Shown in pieces: positions 1 through 5,399 of a stretch of DNA of 5,736 nt (its first letter is position 1; every line of letters begins with the position of its first letter). Source of the stretch: Oscillospiraceae bacterium (GTDB lineage: Bacteria; Bacillota; Clostridia; Oscillospirales; CAG-272); contig WQSD01000094.1 of NCBI GenBank assembly GCA_009788105.1, positions 1 through 5,736 on the forward strand, written 5' to 3'. A program made the position numbers and the translations under genes. The notes below the pieces were generated by a model, which was not told the DNA's origin, did no database searches, and saw only the letters and a list, made by a program, of their open reading frames with translations.

Positions 1-825
1 GCTAACCGCAGAAAAACTCCATGCCTGCATGAACACCCCGCTTGCAATAGTGAGCAGTGTGGGGATTTTGTTCGCCGCGGTGTAAAGCCCGGTCATATCC
101 TCGCCTACGAATATACGAATAAAAATCAAGTTACTTGAAATCAATATACTCCAGCAAAAAAATGTAGGAGTCAGCGGAAGACTGTATCGTAGCATCTTTT
201 TTCCGACTTTTTTGTTCACTTTCGAGGGAGGTAAGATAAATCTCCAAGACCTGTTCGCCAAAACAATAAATATTACCGTCAGCAAGTCGCCTAATAACAC
301 CCCCACCACATATCCATATGCACCTAATCCCAGTGCCACAATGAATAGTAGATTAAAGCTCATGGTGGTTATTGTGTTGAATATTCCCTGAATAGCAAAT
401 AGCTTAAATAATCCTCTTGCTCTGCAATAATGTGCAATCAAAAATCTAATAGATGCTGTCAATGAGAACAATACAAGTAATACTGCATTTTCTGTAAAAA
501 AATCGATTCCTGCGAAGATAAGAATCGGGGTGATAATTGCAAAAATCAAATTGCCTATAAGTGTGATATACAACCCTATCGACAGTATTTGCCGTCGGTC
601 GCTCCCCTTGTCAAAGATAAACCTAAAAACACTTTCATTGACACTTAAAGTTATTATAGGGAATAACAGTGCTGGAATTTGAAATAGCAGGTTTGCCGTG
701 CCAAGCTCACTTGTGGTAAGAAACCGAGTGAATATTGGCATCATAAAAAACACCAAAAACTTTGACCCAAAGTTACCAATGGCAATTATCACTGTATTTT
801 TCATCAATTTTTTATATTTATTCAA
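1..825 (-). CDS. Wzx-like oligosaccharide/polysaccharide flippase, N-terminal 275 residues (runs off left edge)
   Basis: This is an integral membrane protein of the RfbX/Wzx-type flippase family (MOP superfamily), which moves lipid-linked oligosaccharides across the cytoplasmic membrane for capsule, wall or exopolysaccharide assembly. The frame is open from a TTG at 825 to base 1 with no stop. It opens with a short basic stretch, then the family-typical NTVIIAIGNFGSKF (10-23) and a TRFLTTSELG motif (33-42). Several hydrophobic helices follow, at about 45-62, 80-107, 113-131, 150-190 and 215-240. The segment GLYTAANKIPTLLTI (246-260) with FMQAWS (265-270) is typical of these flippases. Family members have about 450-500 residues, so a little over half is visible. 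TTG is chosen as start because AAGGAG lies six bases upstream; the first in-frame ATG (804) is 27 bases from that site. The gene is richer in A+T than its neighbours, as polysaccharide loci often are. The transported glycan cannot be named. Confidence 0.88.
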   Translation of the reverse strand, partial: MNKYKKLMKNTVIIAIGNFGSKFLVFFMMPIFTRFLTTSELGTANLLFQIPALLFPIITLSVNESVFRFIFDKGSDRRQILSIGLYITLIGNLIFAIITPILIFAGIDFFTENAVLLVLFSLTASIRFLIAHYCRARGLFKLFAIQGIFNTITTMSFNLLFIVALGLGAYGYVVGVLLGDLLTVIFIVLANRSWRFILPPSKVNKKVGKKMLRYSLPLTPTFFCWSILISSNLIFIRIFVGEDMTGLYTAANKIPTLLTIASGVFMQAWSFSAVS

Positions 826-831
826 ATTGGT

Positions 832-837
832 CTCCTT
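832..837 (-). promoter_or_regulatory. Ribosome binding site fixing the TTG start of the flippase
   Basis: On the minus strand this reads AAGGAG, a near-perfect Shine-Dalgarno sequence, six bases before TTG at 825. It is the reason for preferring the non-ATG start over the ATG at 804. No convincing promoter was found in the short gap upstream, so the flippase may depend on read-through or on an unrecognised promoter. Confidence 0.75.
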
Positions 838-861
838 TCCAACAACTTTTTCAAAGTCCAA

Positions 862-885
862 AAGGCACTTTTTGCAAAGTGCCTT
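862..885 (-). terminator. Rho-independent-type terminator after the ECF S component
   Basis: A perfect 10-bp inverted repeat (AAGGCACTTT and AAAGTGCCTT) flanks a four-base loop, 14 bases past the TAA stop of the S-component gene. On the minus strand the stem ends in CCTTTT followed by GGAC, so the U-tract is only four bases long, and termination may be partial. That would let some transcription reach the flippase. The opposite strand has a T-rich stretch beyond the stem (CTTTGTTT), but no gene there needs it. Confidence 0.6.
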
Positions 886-899
886 CTTTGTTTATAGAA

Positions 900-1520
900 T
901 TATTGAAAATTTCTATTTTTTTTGGTTGCTGTTATTACAATTACTGTTGCAGTAACAAGTCCAATATTAACTGCTAACTCTACAATAAAATTTGTTCCTG
1001 CCATTACAATAAACGCATGATATATAATGTTGTTCTCTCCTGCTATACCTCGCAAAACATCTCTGAACAAGAAAATCAAAGATAGCAAAAATATTCCTGT
1101 ATTAACAACGGGAGAGAGTACTGCGGCAACTAAAACTCCAAGCTGTGTGTCTTTTTGTGACACAGCAGAAAATACAATTCCCGCAACAAGTCCAATAGAA
1201 GCCCCTCTTACAAGTGTAACTAAAATAAACAACACCGGGCTTGCTATCCACATTAGATTGGATAATCCAGCCGCTCCTGTGATTCCACTTGCGATGACCA
1301 CAGCAGAAAAGCACAGACCTAAAAACATACCCGCTTTAGTACCATACAGTGCCGCTCCTACCACAATGGCAGGCAAAACAAGGTTTATCGGTATAGTCCC
1401 CGGAGGCCACACAAATGTAGTCAAAGTTTGCACCACCACAATAACCGCGGCAAACATTGCAACTCCCACTAATCTTCTTGTTCTTTCCGAAACAGTTTTT
1501 CTCATAATAACTGCTGACAT
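900..1520 (-). CDS. ECF transporter S component (substrate-binding membrane subunit), substrate unknown
   Basis: A hydrophobic 206-residue protein of the size and layout of S components of energy-coupling factor transporters, which bind a vitamin or similar micronutrient and work with a shared EcfA/EcfA'/EcfT module. About six membrane segments are visible: roughly 17-38, 43-60, 62-84, 90-118, 126-153 and 168-198. Helix 1 contains AMFAA (21-25), matching the AxxxA motif that S components use to contact EcfT. The segment LPAIVVGAALYGTKAGMFLG (49-68) and the SPVVNTGIF stretch (136-144) resemble the ECF_trnsprt S-component family. No ATPase or EcfT gene is in the window, as expected for a group II system whose energising module is encoded elsewhere. 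The ATG at 1520 has AGGAG six bases upstream. It lies 67 bases after the acyl-CoA synthetase stop, probably in the same transcript. Family assignment is by recognition; the substrate is not readable. Confidence 0.85.
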   Translation of the reverse strand: MSAVIMRKTVSERTRRLVGVAMFAAVIVVVQTLTTFVWPPGTIPINLVLPAIVVGAALYGTKAGMFLGLCFSAVVIASGITGAAGLSNLMWIASPVLFILVTLVRGASIGLVAGIVFSAVSQKDTQLGVLVAAVLSPVVNTGIFLLSLIFLFRDVLRGIAGENNIIYHAFIVMAGTNFIVELAVNIGLVTATVIVITATKKNRNFQ

Positions 1521-1539
1521 ATTTTTCTCCTATTCTTTC

Positions 1540-1580
1540 TGCCACCACATCCGAACAAAATCCTTACGAACGTGGTGGCA
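1540..1580 (-). other. Intercistronic stem-loop between acyl-CoA synthetase and S-component genes
   Basis: Two 14-base arms (1540-1553 and 1567-1580) pair around a 13-base loop. The outer nine base pairs (TGCCACCAC with GTGGTGGCA) are perfect and GC-rich; in the minus-strand RNA the inner part includes two G-U pairs. The minus-strand side is followed by GAAAGAATAGGAG rather than a T-run, so it is not a standard intrinsic terminator. It ends eight bases before the AGGAG site of the S-component gene. It could stabilise or process the mRNA, attenuate, or tune translation of the S component. The structure is seen; the role is inferred. Confidence 0.55.
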
Positions 1581-1587
1581 TATTTTG

Positions 1588-3306
1588 TTAATTTATCACA
1601 CTCACGCCAATATCCGAACGCTTGATTTTTCGTGTAGTGGTTTTTTCAAACTCATCTTGGCGAATACGCACTTTGTGAATGTGTTTGAAACTTGGCAGGG
1701 TTTTGTTTAGCTTGTCAATTTCCTGCTTCATAGCGGCTTTTCTTGCGTCTTTGTCCATGTCCTTAACAAAATCTTCGTTTAGGAACACTTCGGCAATCAG
1801 CCCCACTTCCTGTCCATTATCGTTCACATCAGCAAGGATAACACACTCGGCAACATAAGGAATGTTATAAACATAGCCTTCCATTTCCTCGGGGTAAATA
1901 TTCTTGCCGTTAGAAAGAACGATAAGGTTTTTCTTACGCCCTGTGACATAAACTTGCTTGTGTTCATTGATTTTTCCAAGGTCGCCGGTGTGGAACCAAC
2001 CCTCGTCATCAATTGCCAAAGCTGTAGCTTCGGGATTTTTGTAATATCCCATCATCACATTCTCTCCACGAACGCAAATCTCACCCTCGCCGTTCTCGTT
2101 TGGCTGGTCGATTTTCAGCTCAAGGGAGGCGATAAGCACTCCTGTAGTGCGGAAATCGTTGAAGAACAAGCGATTCACCGAAATAAGCGGCGAGCACTCG
2201 GTAATTCCGTATCCGTTAAGGATTTTGATACCGATGGCGTCGAAAAAGTCTACCATTTCGGCACGCAATGGCGCACCTCCGCAACCAAGAGCGGCCAAAT
2301 TGCCACCAAACGAGTCGTGGATAGACTTAAACAGGGTACGTCGCTTGTCGACACCTATTTTGCGCAACGCGTTGCTCATTTTAATTCCCTTGCGCAATTT
2401 ATCAGCACGACCGCTCTCTTCAGCGTTTGCCCAAATCTTTTTGTAAAAGCTCTCTACATACAGCGGAACAAGGCAAATAAAGTCCGGCTTGTATTCTTTC
2501 ATGTTAGCCGCCACAGTACGCAGGTTTTCGTTGATACACAGGGTCGCCTGCTTGTTAAAGCAAGCAACAATGTCGCACATAAGCGGATATGAGTGATGGT
2601 ATGGAAGCACCGACAAGTTCACTTCACCTACGGTGGAGATTTGTGTGCCATGATACAAGCATGAAGTCAGGTTGTTTTGGGAAAGCATAACCCCTTTGCT
2701 TGTGCCGGTAGTTCCGGAAGTGTACACCAGCATCTTTAGCTCCTGAGTTGACAGGTCGGCATCCACATACTCAAGGTTGCCGCCATCCAAAGCAGCGCGC
2801 CCGGCGGCAATAAGCCCCTCGTAGCTGACAAAGCGGTCGTCTGCTTCGCTTGGGTCAAGGTCAAAGCAAATAAAGTGCTTAACATTCGGCAGCTTATCCA
2901 ATCTCTCTTTGAATTGCGGAACATATGTAGCCGAAGTGAAAACCGCTTCGCTGTCACTATGGGTTAAAATGTTGATAATTTCGTCAATTGGCAATTCTTT
3001 ATCCGTTGGGATAACAACGCCTTCTCCTGCAAGTACGGCAAATAGCGTTGTAATCCACTCGAAGCGGTTTTCAGACACAATGGCAACATGACTTGTCTTG
3101 TGACCAAGAGTGTACAACCCTGTTCCAAGTGATTGGGTCAGCTTTTGAAACTCGCTGTACGTTACACTTTTTACAACGTCATCTTTTTTGAATTTATAAG
3201 CAGTTTTAGCACCTGCCAAACGAGCAGACTTTGCAATAATTTCCTTAAAGTTAGGTGAATACTCCACATAATCAAGCGGGTAATTTCTTTTTTTCATACC
3301 TTCCAT
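1588..3306 (-). CDS. AMP-forming acyl-CoA synthetase (long-chain fatty acid-CoA ligase type)
   Basis: A 572-residue ANL-superfamily adenylating enzyme. It should activate a carboxylic acid with ATP to an acyl-AMP and transfer it to CoA in the cytoplasm. All core motifs are present: the phosphate-binding loop YTSGTTGTSKG (195-205), adenine-site GYGITE (365-370), TGD (440-442), the hinge region GRKKNLIVLSNGKNIYPEE (456-474), and C-terminal TTTRKIKR (556-563) whose K560 aligns with the catalytic lysine. Length and motif spelling fit the long-chain acyl-CoA synthetase group (COG1022 type) of Clostridia. No membrane segment or carrier domain is seen. The ATG at 3306 is chosen because AGAGGA lies eight bases upstream; a TTG at 3312 would be two bases from that site, too close. 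The usual glycine before the catalytic lysine is arginine here. Chain length and substrate cannot be read from sequence; another carboxylate is possible. Confidence 0.9.
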   Translation of the reverse strand: MEGMKKRNYPLDYVEYSPNFKEIIAKSARLAGAKTAYKFKKDDVVKSVTYSEFQKLTQSLGTGLYTLGHKTSHVAIVSENRFEWITTLFAVLAGEGVVIPTDKELPIDEIINILTHSDSEAVFTSATYVPQFKERLDKLPNVKHFICFDLDPSEADDRFVSYEGLIAAGRAALDGGNLEYVDADLSTQELKMLVYTSGTTGTSKGVMLSQNNLTSCLYHGTQISTVGEVNLSVLPYHHSYPLMCDIVACFNKQATLCINENLRTVAANMKEYKPDFICLVPLYVESFYKKIWANAEESGRADKLRKGIKMSNALRKIGVDKRRTLFKSIHDSFGGNLAALGCGGAPLRAEMVDFFDAIGIKILNGYGITECSPLISVNRLFFNDFRTTGVLIASLELKIDQPNENGEGEICVRGENVMMGYYKNPEATALAIDDEGWFHTGDLGKINEHKQVYVTGRKKNLIVLSNGKNIYPEEMEGYVYNIPYVAECVILADVNDNGQEVGLIAEVFLNEDFVKDMDKDARKAAMKQEIDKLNKTLPSFKHIHKVRIRQDEFEKTTTRKIKRSDIGVSVIN

Positions 3307-3314
3307 GGACAAAA

Positions 3315-3320
3315 TCCTCT
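3315..3320 (-). promoter_or_regulatory. Ribosome binding site fixing the ATG start of the acyl-CoA synthetase
   Basis: On the minus strand this reads AGAGGA. It lies eight bases before ATG at 3306 but only two before an in-frame TTG at 3312 and seventeen before the ATG at 3297, so it selects the 3306 start. Confidence 0.65.
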
Positions 3321-3349
3321 TTTCTTGATATTATTTATTTATTATCCTT

Positions 3350-3379
3350 TTAATACCAAATAACAAGGTAAAGTTACAA
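3350..3379 (-). promoter_or_regulatory. Candidate sigma-A promoter for the acyl-CoA synthetase unit
   Basis: On the minus strand, TTGTAA (3379-3374) is followed after 18 bases by TATTAA (3355-3350), which carries a TG extended -10 (TGGTATTAA). Transcription would begin near 3343 and give a leader of about 37 bases before the ATG at 3306. The -10 differs from consensus at one position and the -35 at two, so this is a moderate prediction. It sits just downstream of the palindromic element. Confidence 0.5.
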
Positions 3380-3396
3380 GCTCCCGCAAATAATAT

Positions 3397-3576
3397 TAAA
3401 AGAGTGTGCCTTCTATCTCGGCGGACAGGCGGTGACTTTCCGCCTGGAGCGTATTTTTCTTGCTTTGTCAAAAATGCAAATCGTTGCGTAGCAACGGTTT
3501 TTGACAAAGCAAGAAAAACGAGATTGAAGCATGATTGACCTCGATGCCTATTAGAAGGCACCCCCTAAAAGAGTGT
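3397..3576. repeat. Palindromic MITE-like element with flanking direct repeats
   Basis: An 11-bp sequence, TAAAAGAGTGT, occurs at 3397-3407 and again at 3566-3576. Between them lies about 158 bp of highly self-complementary DNA. Terminal arms GTGCCTTCTA (3406-3415) and TAGAAGGCAC (3552-3561) are perfect inverted repeats; a second pair, TCTCG (3416-3420) and CGAGA (3519-3523), lies inside. Further in are a 7-bp hairpin (CAGGCGG 3426-3432, CCGCCTG 3440-3446) and a long hairpin at 3454-3518. This arrangement fits a small non-autonomous mobile element with a target duplication, or a multi-branched structured RNA. The left direct repeat overlaps the terminal arm by two bases, so the exact element boundary is uncertain. 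No transposase is present. Confidence 0.55.
3454..3518. repeat. Long hairpin with a perfect 21-bp stem
   Basis: Arms at 3454-3474 and 3498-3518 are exact reverse complements over 21 bases (core CTTGCTTTGTC and GACAAAGCAAG, each bounded by A or T runs). Inside is a second stem, CGTTGC (3482-3487) with GCAACG (3491-3496) around a GTA loop; the two stems are joined by an asymmetric internal loop of seven bases on one side and one on the other. Neither strand has a T-run after the outer arm, so it is not a textbook terminator, although it could still slow or stop transcription from the gene upstream. Confidence 0.8.
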
Positions 3577-3593
3577 TGAACAAGGACTTTTGC

Positions 3594-3911
3594 TTACGCA
3601 TTATTCAACCTGTCAAGCCATACTAACCCGGCGTTAAATGCCTCGAACAAGCCTACTCCGTTTAATTGCTTGGCAATTTTCTCGTGGTCGGGGATGGCTG
3701 GGTCGGTTTTCAGCACCTGAATCAGAATGTTCTCCGGCACTTCCACATCGTTTTCCCCAATATGAATCGTTTTGTTGGTTAAAACAATCATAAAAAGCAC
3801 ATGGGCTTCTTCCATGTCACCATAGCAATACAAATTCCCCTCTCTTACAAGAGGTTTGCCACGATATATTAGGTGTTTACCTTCAATTGTTTTTTCAAGT
3901 ATTTTTGTCAT
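3594..3911 (-). CDS. Conserved hypothetical protein, 105 residues
   Basis: A small soluble protein with no signal peptide or membrane helix. It begins MTKILEKTIEGKHLIYRGKP and contains REGNLYCYGDMEEAHVLFMI (23-42), a V-P-x-N-I-L-I-Q-V-L segment (58-67), and DPAIPDHEKIAKQ (70-82), ending in an amphipathic FEAFNAGLVWLDRL stretch. I recognise the pattern as resembling a small family seen in Clostridia that has no assigned function; I cannot name a domain or activity. The ATG at 3911 is chosen although its Shine-Dalgarno is weak (GGTG, six bases upstream). The same frame is open up to an ATG at 4055, but those bases are the promoter, so they cannot be translated from its transcript. Two in-frame GTG codons (3923, 3920) are possible alternative starts. 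It is probably a single-gene unit. Confidence 0.82.
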   Translation of the reverse strand: MTKILEKTIEGKHLIYRGKPLVREGNLYCYGDMEEAHVLFMIVLTNKTIHIGENDVEVPENILIQVLKTDPAIPDHEKIAKQLNGVGLFEAFNAGLVWLDRLNNA

Positions 3912-3931
3912 GATTCGCACCACGCACGAGG

Positions 3932-3969
3932 GGAAATCGCGCACAAAAATATAAAATTTGTGCTTTTCC
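3932..3969 (-). other. Foldable segment in the leader of the 105-residue protein gene
   Basis: Within the leader of about 110 bases, GCACAAA (3941-3947) pairs with TTTGTGC (3957-3963) around a nine-base AT-rich loop. An outer stem, GGAAA (3932-3936) with TTTCC (3965-3969), can stack beyond an internal loop. The minus-strand 3' side is GC-rich (GTGCG occurs three times between here and the ATG). It matches no riboswitch class I know. It may affect translation, given the weak ribosome binding site. Confidence 0.35.
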
Positions 3970-4026
3970 TTACGCGCCCTTTCACTTGTTATTTTCGATT
4001 TTTTCTTTAATTTATATATTGATATT

Positions 4027-4055
4027 ATTATACCACAAAAAACGCTGTAAGTCAA
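4027..4055 (-). promoter_or_regulatory. Strong sigma-A promoter for the 105-residue protein gene
   Basis: On the minus strand, TTGACT (4055-4050), a 17-base spacer, and a perfect TATAAT (4032-4027) with TG one base upstream (extended -10) form a near-consensus promoter. It begins six bases after the stop of the lipoprotein gene. Transcription should start near 4020, leaving about 110 untranslated bases before the ATG at 3911. Confidence 0.85.
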
Positions 4056-4061
4056 GCAAAA

Positions 4062-5387
4062 TCATTCTACAATTACGTTTTCGACTATCCAATCAAACAA
4101 ATCCAGCATCATATGATGATATATCTCATCCTCATCGACTTCAAAATCCGGCGGAATTTGGTGCCCGTGTTCTACTATACGCCTAAAAATCTCTGCTTCA
4201 CTATGGATAAACCTAAGTTCCCGACCCATATAGTAAAATACTACTGTGTTTTTCACAGCATGCTCTACTTGTGGTGTTAGATGATAATTAAAAAAGTCAT
4301 CGTCTGTTGTCCATTCGGGGTTTATTAGGTGTGCCGCCATGTCTCCAAAACTTTCAAACCCATACCTGCGCTTCCACGAGGCATAATCATCCATTAAATC
4401 CTCAGTAACTCTATCAACTTCGCATTGCGGAAGAGAAGAAAATTCCGAGTTTTCCAATAAATAATGAAATGCCATGTCAATTATAACAGTGTCTCTCATA
4501 TCACTTAACAGTATCTCGACGGTTTCTCGTCCCCACATATGCATGGCCATTTCGTCAGTAAACTCTTTTGCAGAAAGCCAGACACCCTGGGTGACTGTAA
4601 TAAAAACTACGTCCTTTCCTGCAAGGTCATCAGAGCGATATTCTTCTGGGAATGTGACATTTACTAAACTTACCTCACGGATTAAATGCCCTATCAGTCC
4701 TTCATCAAATCCGGGGGTTAATTGTCCATTTCCAATGATAAATGGTTCACGCATTTGCTGCGCACTACCTGCCGACCCGGTACCTCCGGCAAAAAATTCA
4801 CCTGTGAAATGATGAGATATAGTAACTTCCAACATCGCGTCTTTGCCACGAATATCTTCATAAAAAAAGTTGTCCGGTATGGTAATTTCTAATACATAAA
4901 CTTGTCCGATTTGCGGAGTGCGCCCAAGAATGGCTTGGTTAAATCCAATTTCATCAAGAAATTGCACACCTTCACCATCTTCTTCTATTTGCCAAAAAAC
5001 ATCGTAAAGGCGGTCGCCATGGAACCCATCTATTCCATCAACAATAATTCTTAAACTTAAAATCAGGTGGTCATCATATTGTATTTCTCTTTCAAGTTGG
5101 TAAAAATCAATTACGCCAGTAAACTCAAAGACGATTCTGTCGCCTTCTTGTAGTGGACGTTCCGGGTCGCCGTAGTTCCCCGCTTGGTAAAGAAAACGCT
5201 CGATTAAATCTTGCATCCCTTCTTCGACTTCCTCATTGGTAAAACGAATATTACGAAAGTCCGCAATGTTGATATAGTCGGCAGGGTTAAAGTCAAGTAA
5301 TGTTCTGTGGTTTCTACATCCTGTCAGTAATAAGATTGACGGTAACAAAAGCAATATTGCTATGGTCAGTGTGAGTGTTTTTTTCAT
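4062..5387 (-). CDS. Lipoprotein with trigger-factor/FKBP-like peptidyl-prolyl isomerase domains
   Basis: A 441-residue, strongly acidic protein. A signal peptide (1-23) ends in the lipobox LLTGC, so Cys24 should be lipidated and the protein anchored outside the membrane. FKBP-like sequence appears twice. EGDRIVFEFTGVID (81-94) leads to GFNQAILG (148-155) and an IPDNF...GKDAMLEVTI end (170-190); then FIIGNGQLTPGFDEGLIG (216-233) leads to VTFPEEY...LAGKDVVF (244-262). The second copy keeps the PGFDEGLIG form of active FKBP/trigger-factor domains; the first lacks it and may be structural. Residues 275-435 are helical and resemble the trigger factor C-terminal chaperone arm (LPQCEVDRVTEDLM, 319-332). 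The ribosome-binding N-terminal domain of trigger factor is absent, which fits an extracytoplasmic folding role comparable to PrsA. The ATG at 5387 has GGAG seven bases upstream. It follows tsaB by 12 bases. Enzyme activity is inferred. Confidence 0.85.
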   Translation of the reverse strand: MKKTLTLTIAILLLLPSILLLTGCRNHRTLLDFNPADYINIADFRNIRFTNEEVEEGMQDLIERFLYQAGNYGDPERPLQEGDRIVFEFTGVIDFYQLEREIQYDDHLILSLRIIVDGIDGFHGDRLYDVFWQIEEDGEGVQFLDEIGFNQAILGRTPQIGQVYVLEITIPDNFFYEDIRGKDAMLEVTISHHFTGEFFAGGTGSAGSAQQMREPFIIGNGQLTPGFDEGLIGHLIREVSLVNVTFPEEYRSDDLAGKDVVFITVTQGVWLSAKEFTDEMAMHMWGRETVEILLSDMRDTVIIDMAFHYLLENSEFSSLPQCEVDRVTEDLMDDYASWKRRYGFESFGDMAAHLINPEWTTDDDFFNYHLTPQVEHAVKNTVVFYYMGRELRFIHSEAEIFRRIVEHGHQIPPDFEVDEDEIYHHMMLDLFDWIVENVIVE

Positions 5388-5394
5388 GGGGCGT

Positions 5395-5398
5395 CTCC
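5395..5398 (-). promoter_or_regulatory. Ribosome binding site of the FKBP-like lipoprotein gene
   Basis: GGAG on the minus strand lies seven bases before ATG at 5387 and one base past the tsaB stop codon (5402-5400). This spacing favours translational coupling of the two genes and supports the chosen start. Confidence 0.6.
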
Positions 5399-5399
5399 G

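Noticed and set aside
698..977. Two overlapping plus-strand open frames
   Set aside because: They are antisense to the flippase start, the terminator hairpin and the end of the S-component gene, and are hydrophobic only because the opposite strand codes membrane helices.
1027..1710. Plus-strand open frame of 227 codons
   Set aside because: It is antisense to the S-component gene and the end of the acyl-CoA synthetase gene, both of which have clear family motifs; its protein resembles no family.
1954..2592. Plus-strand open frame of 212 codons
   Set aside because: It is antisense to the acyl-CoA synthetase core, with no ribosome binding site or recognisable domain.
3307..3312. TTG at 3312 as start of the acyl-CoA synthetase
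   Set aside because: It is only two bases from the Shine-Dalgarno sequence; ATG at 3306 has ideal spacing.
3454..3518. Long hairpin as a normal rho-independent terminator
   Set aside because: Both strands have A-runs, not T-runs, at the 3' side of the stem, followed by mixed sequence.
3331..3561. Minus-strand open frame of 76 codons in the gap between the hypothetical gene and the acyl-CoA synthetase
   Set aside because: It runs straight through the palindromic element, has no ribosome binding site, and its protein has low-complexity basic stretches typical of translated repeats.
3397..3576. Retron, CRISPR or riboswitch explanation for the palindromic region
   Set aside because: No reverse transcriptase or cas gene is present, there are no regularly spaced repeats, and no known riboswitch signature was recognised.
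3912..4055. N-terminal extension of the 105-residue protein to an ATG at 4055
   Set aside because: The extension covers the -35 and -10 boxes, so it cannot lie on the transcript from that promoter; family-like sequence begins only at 3911.
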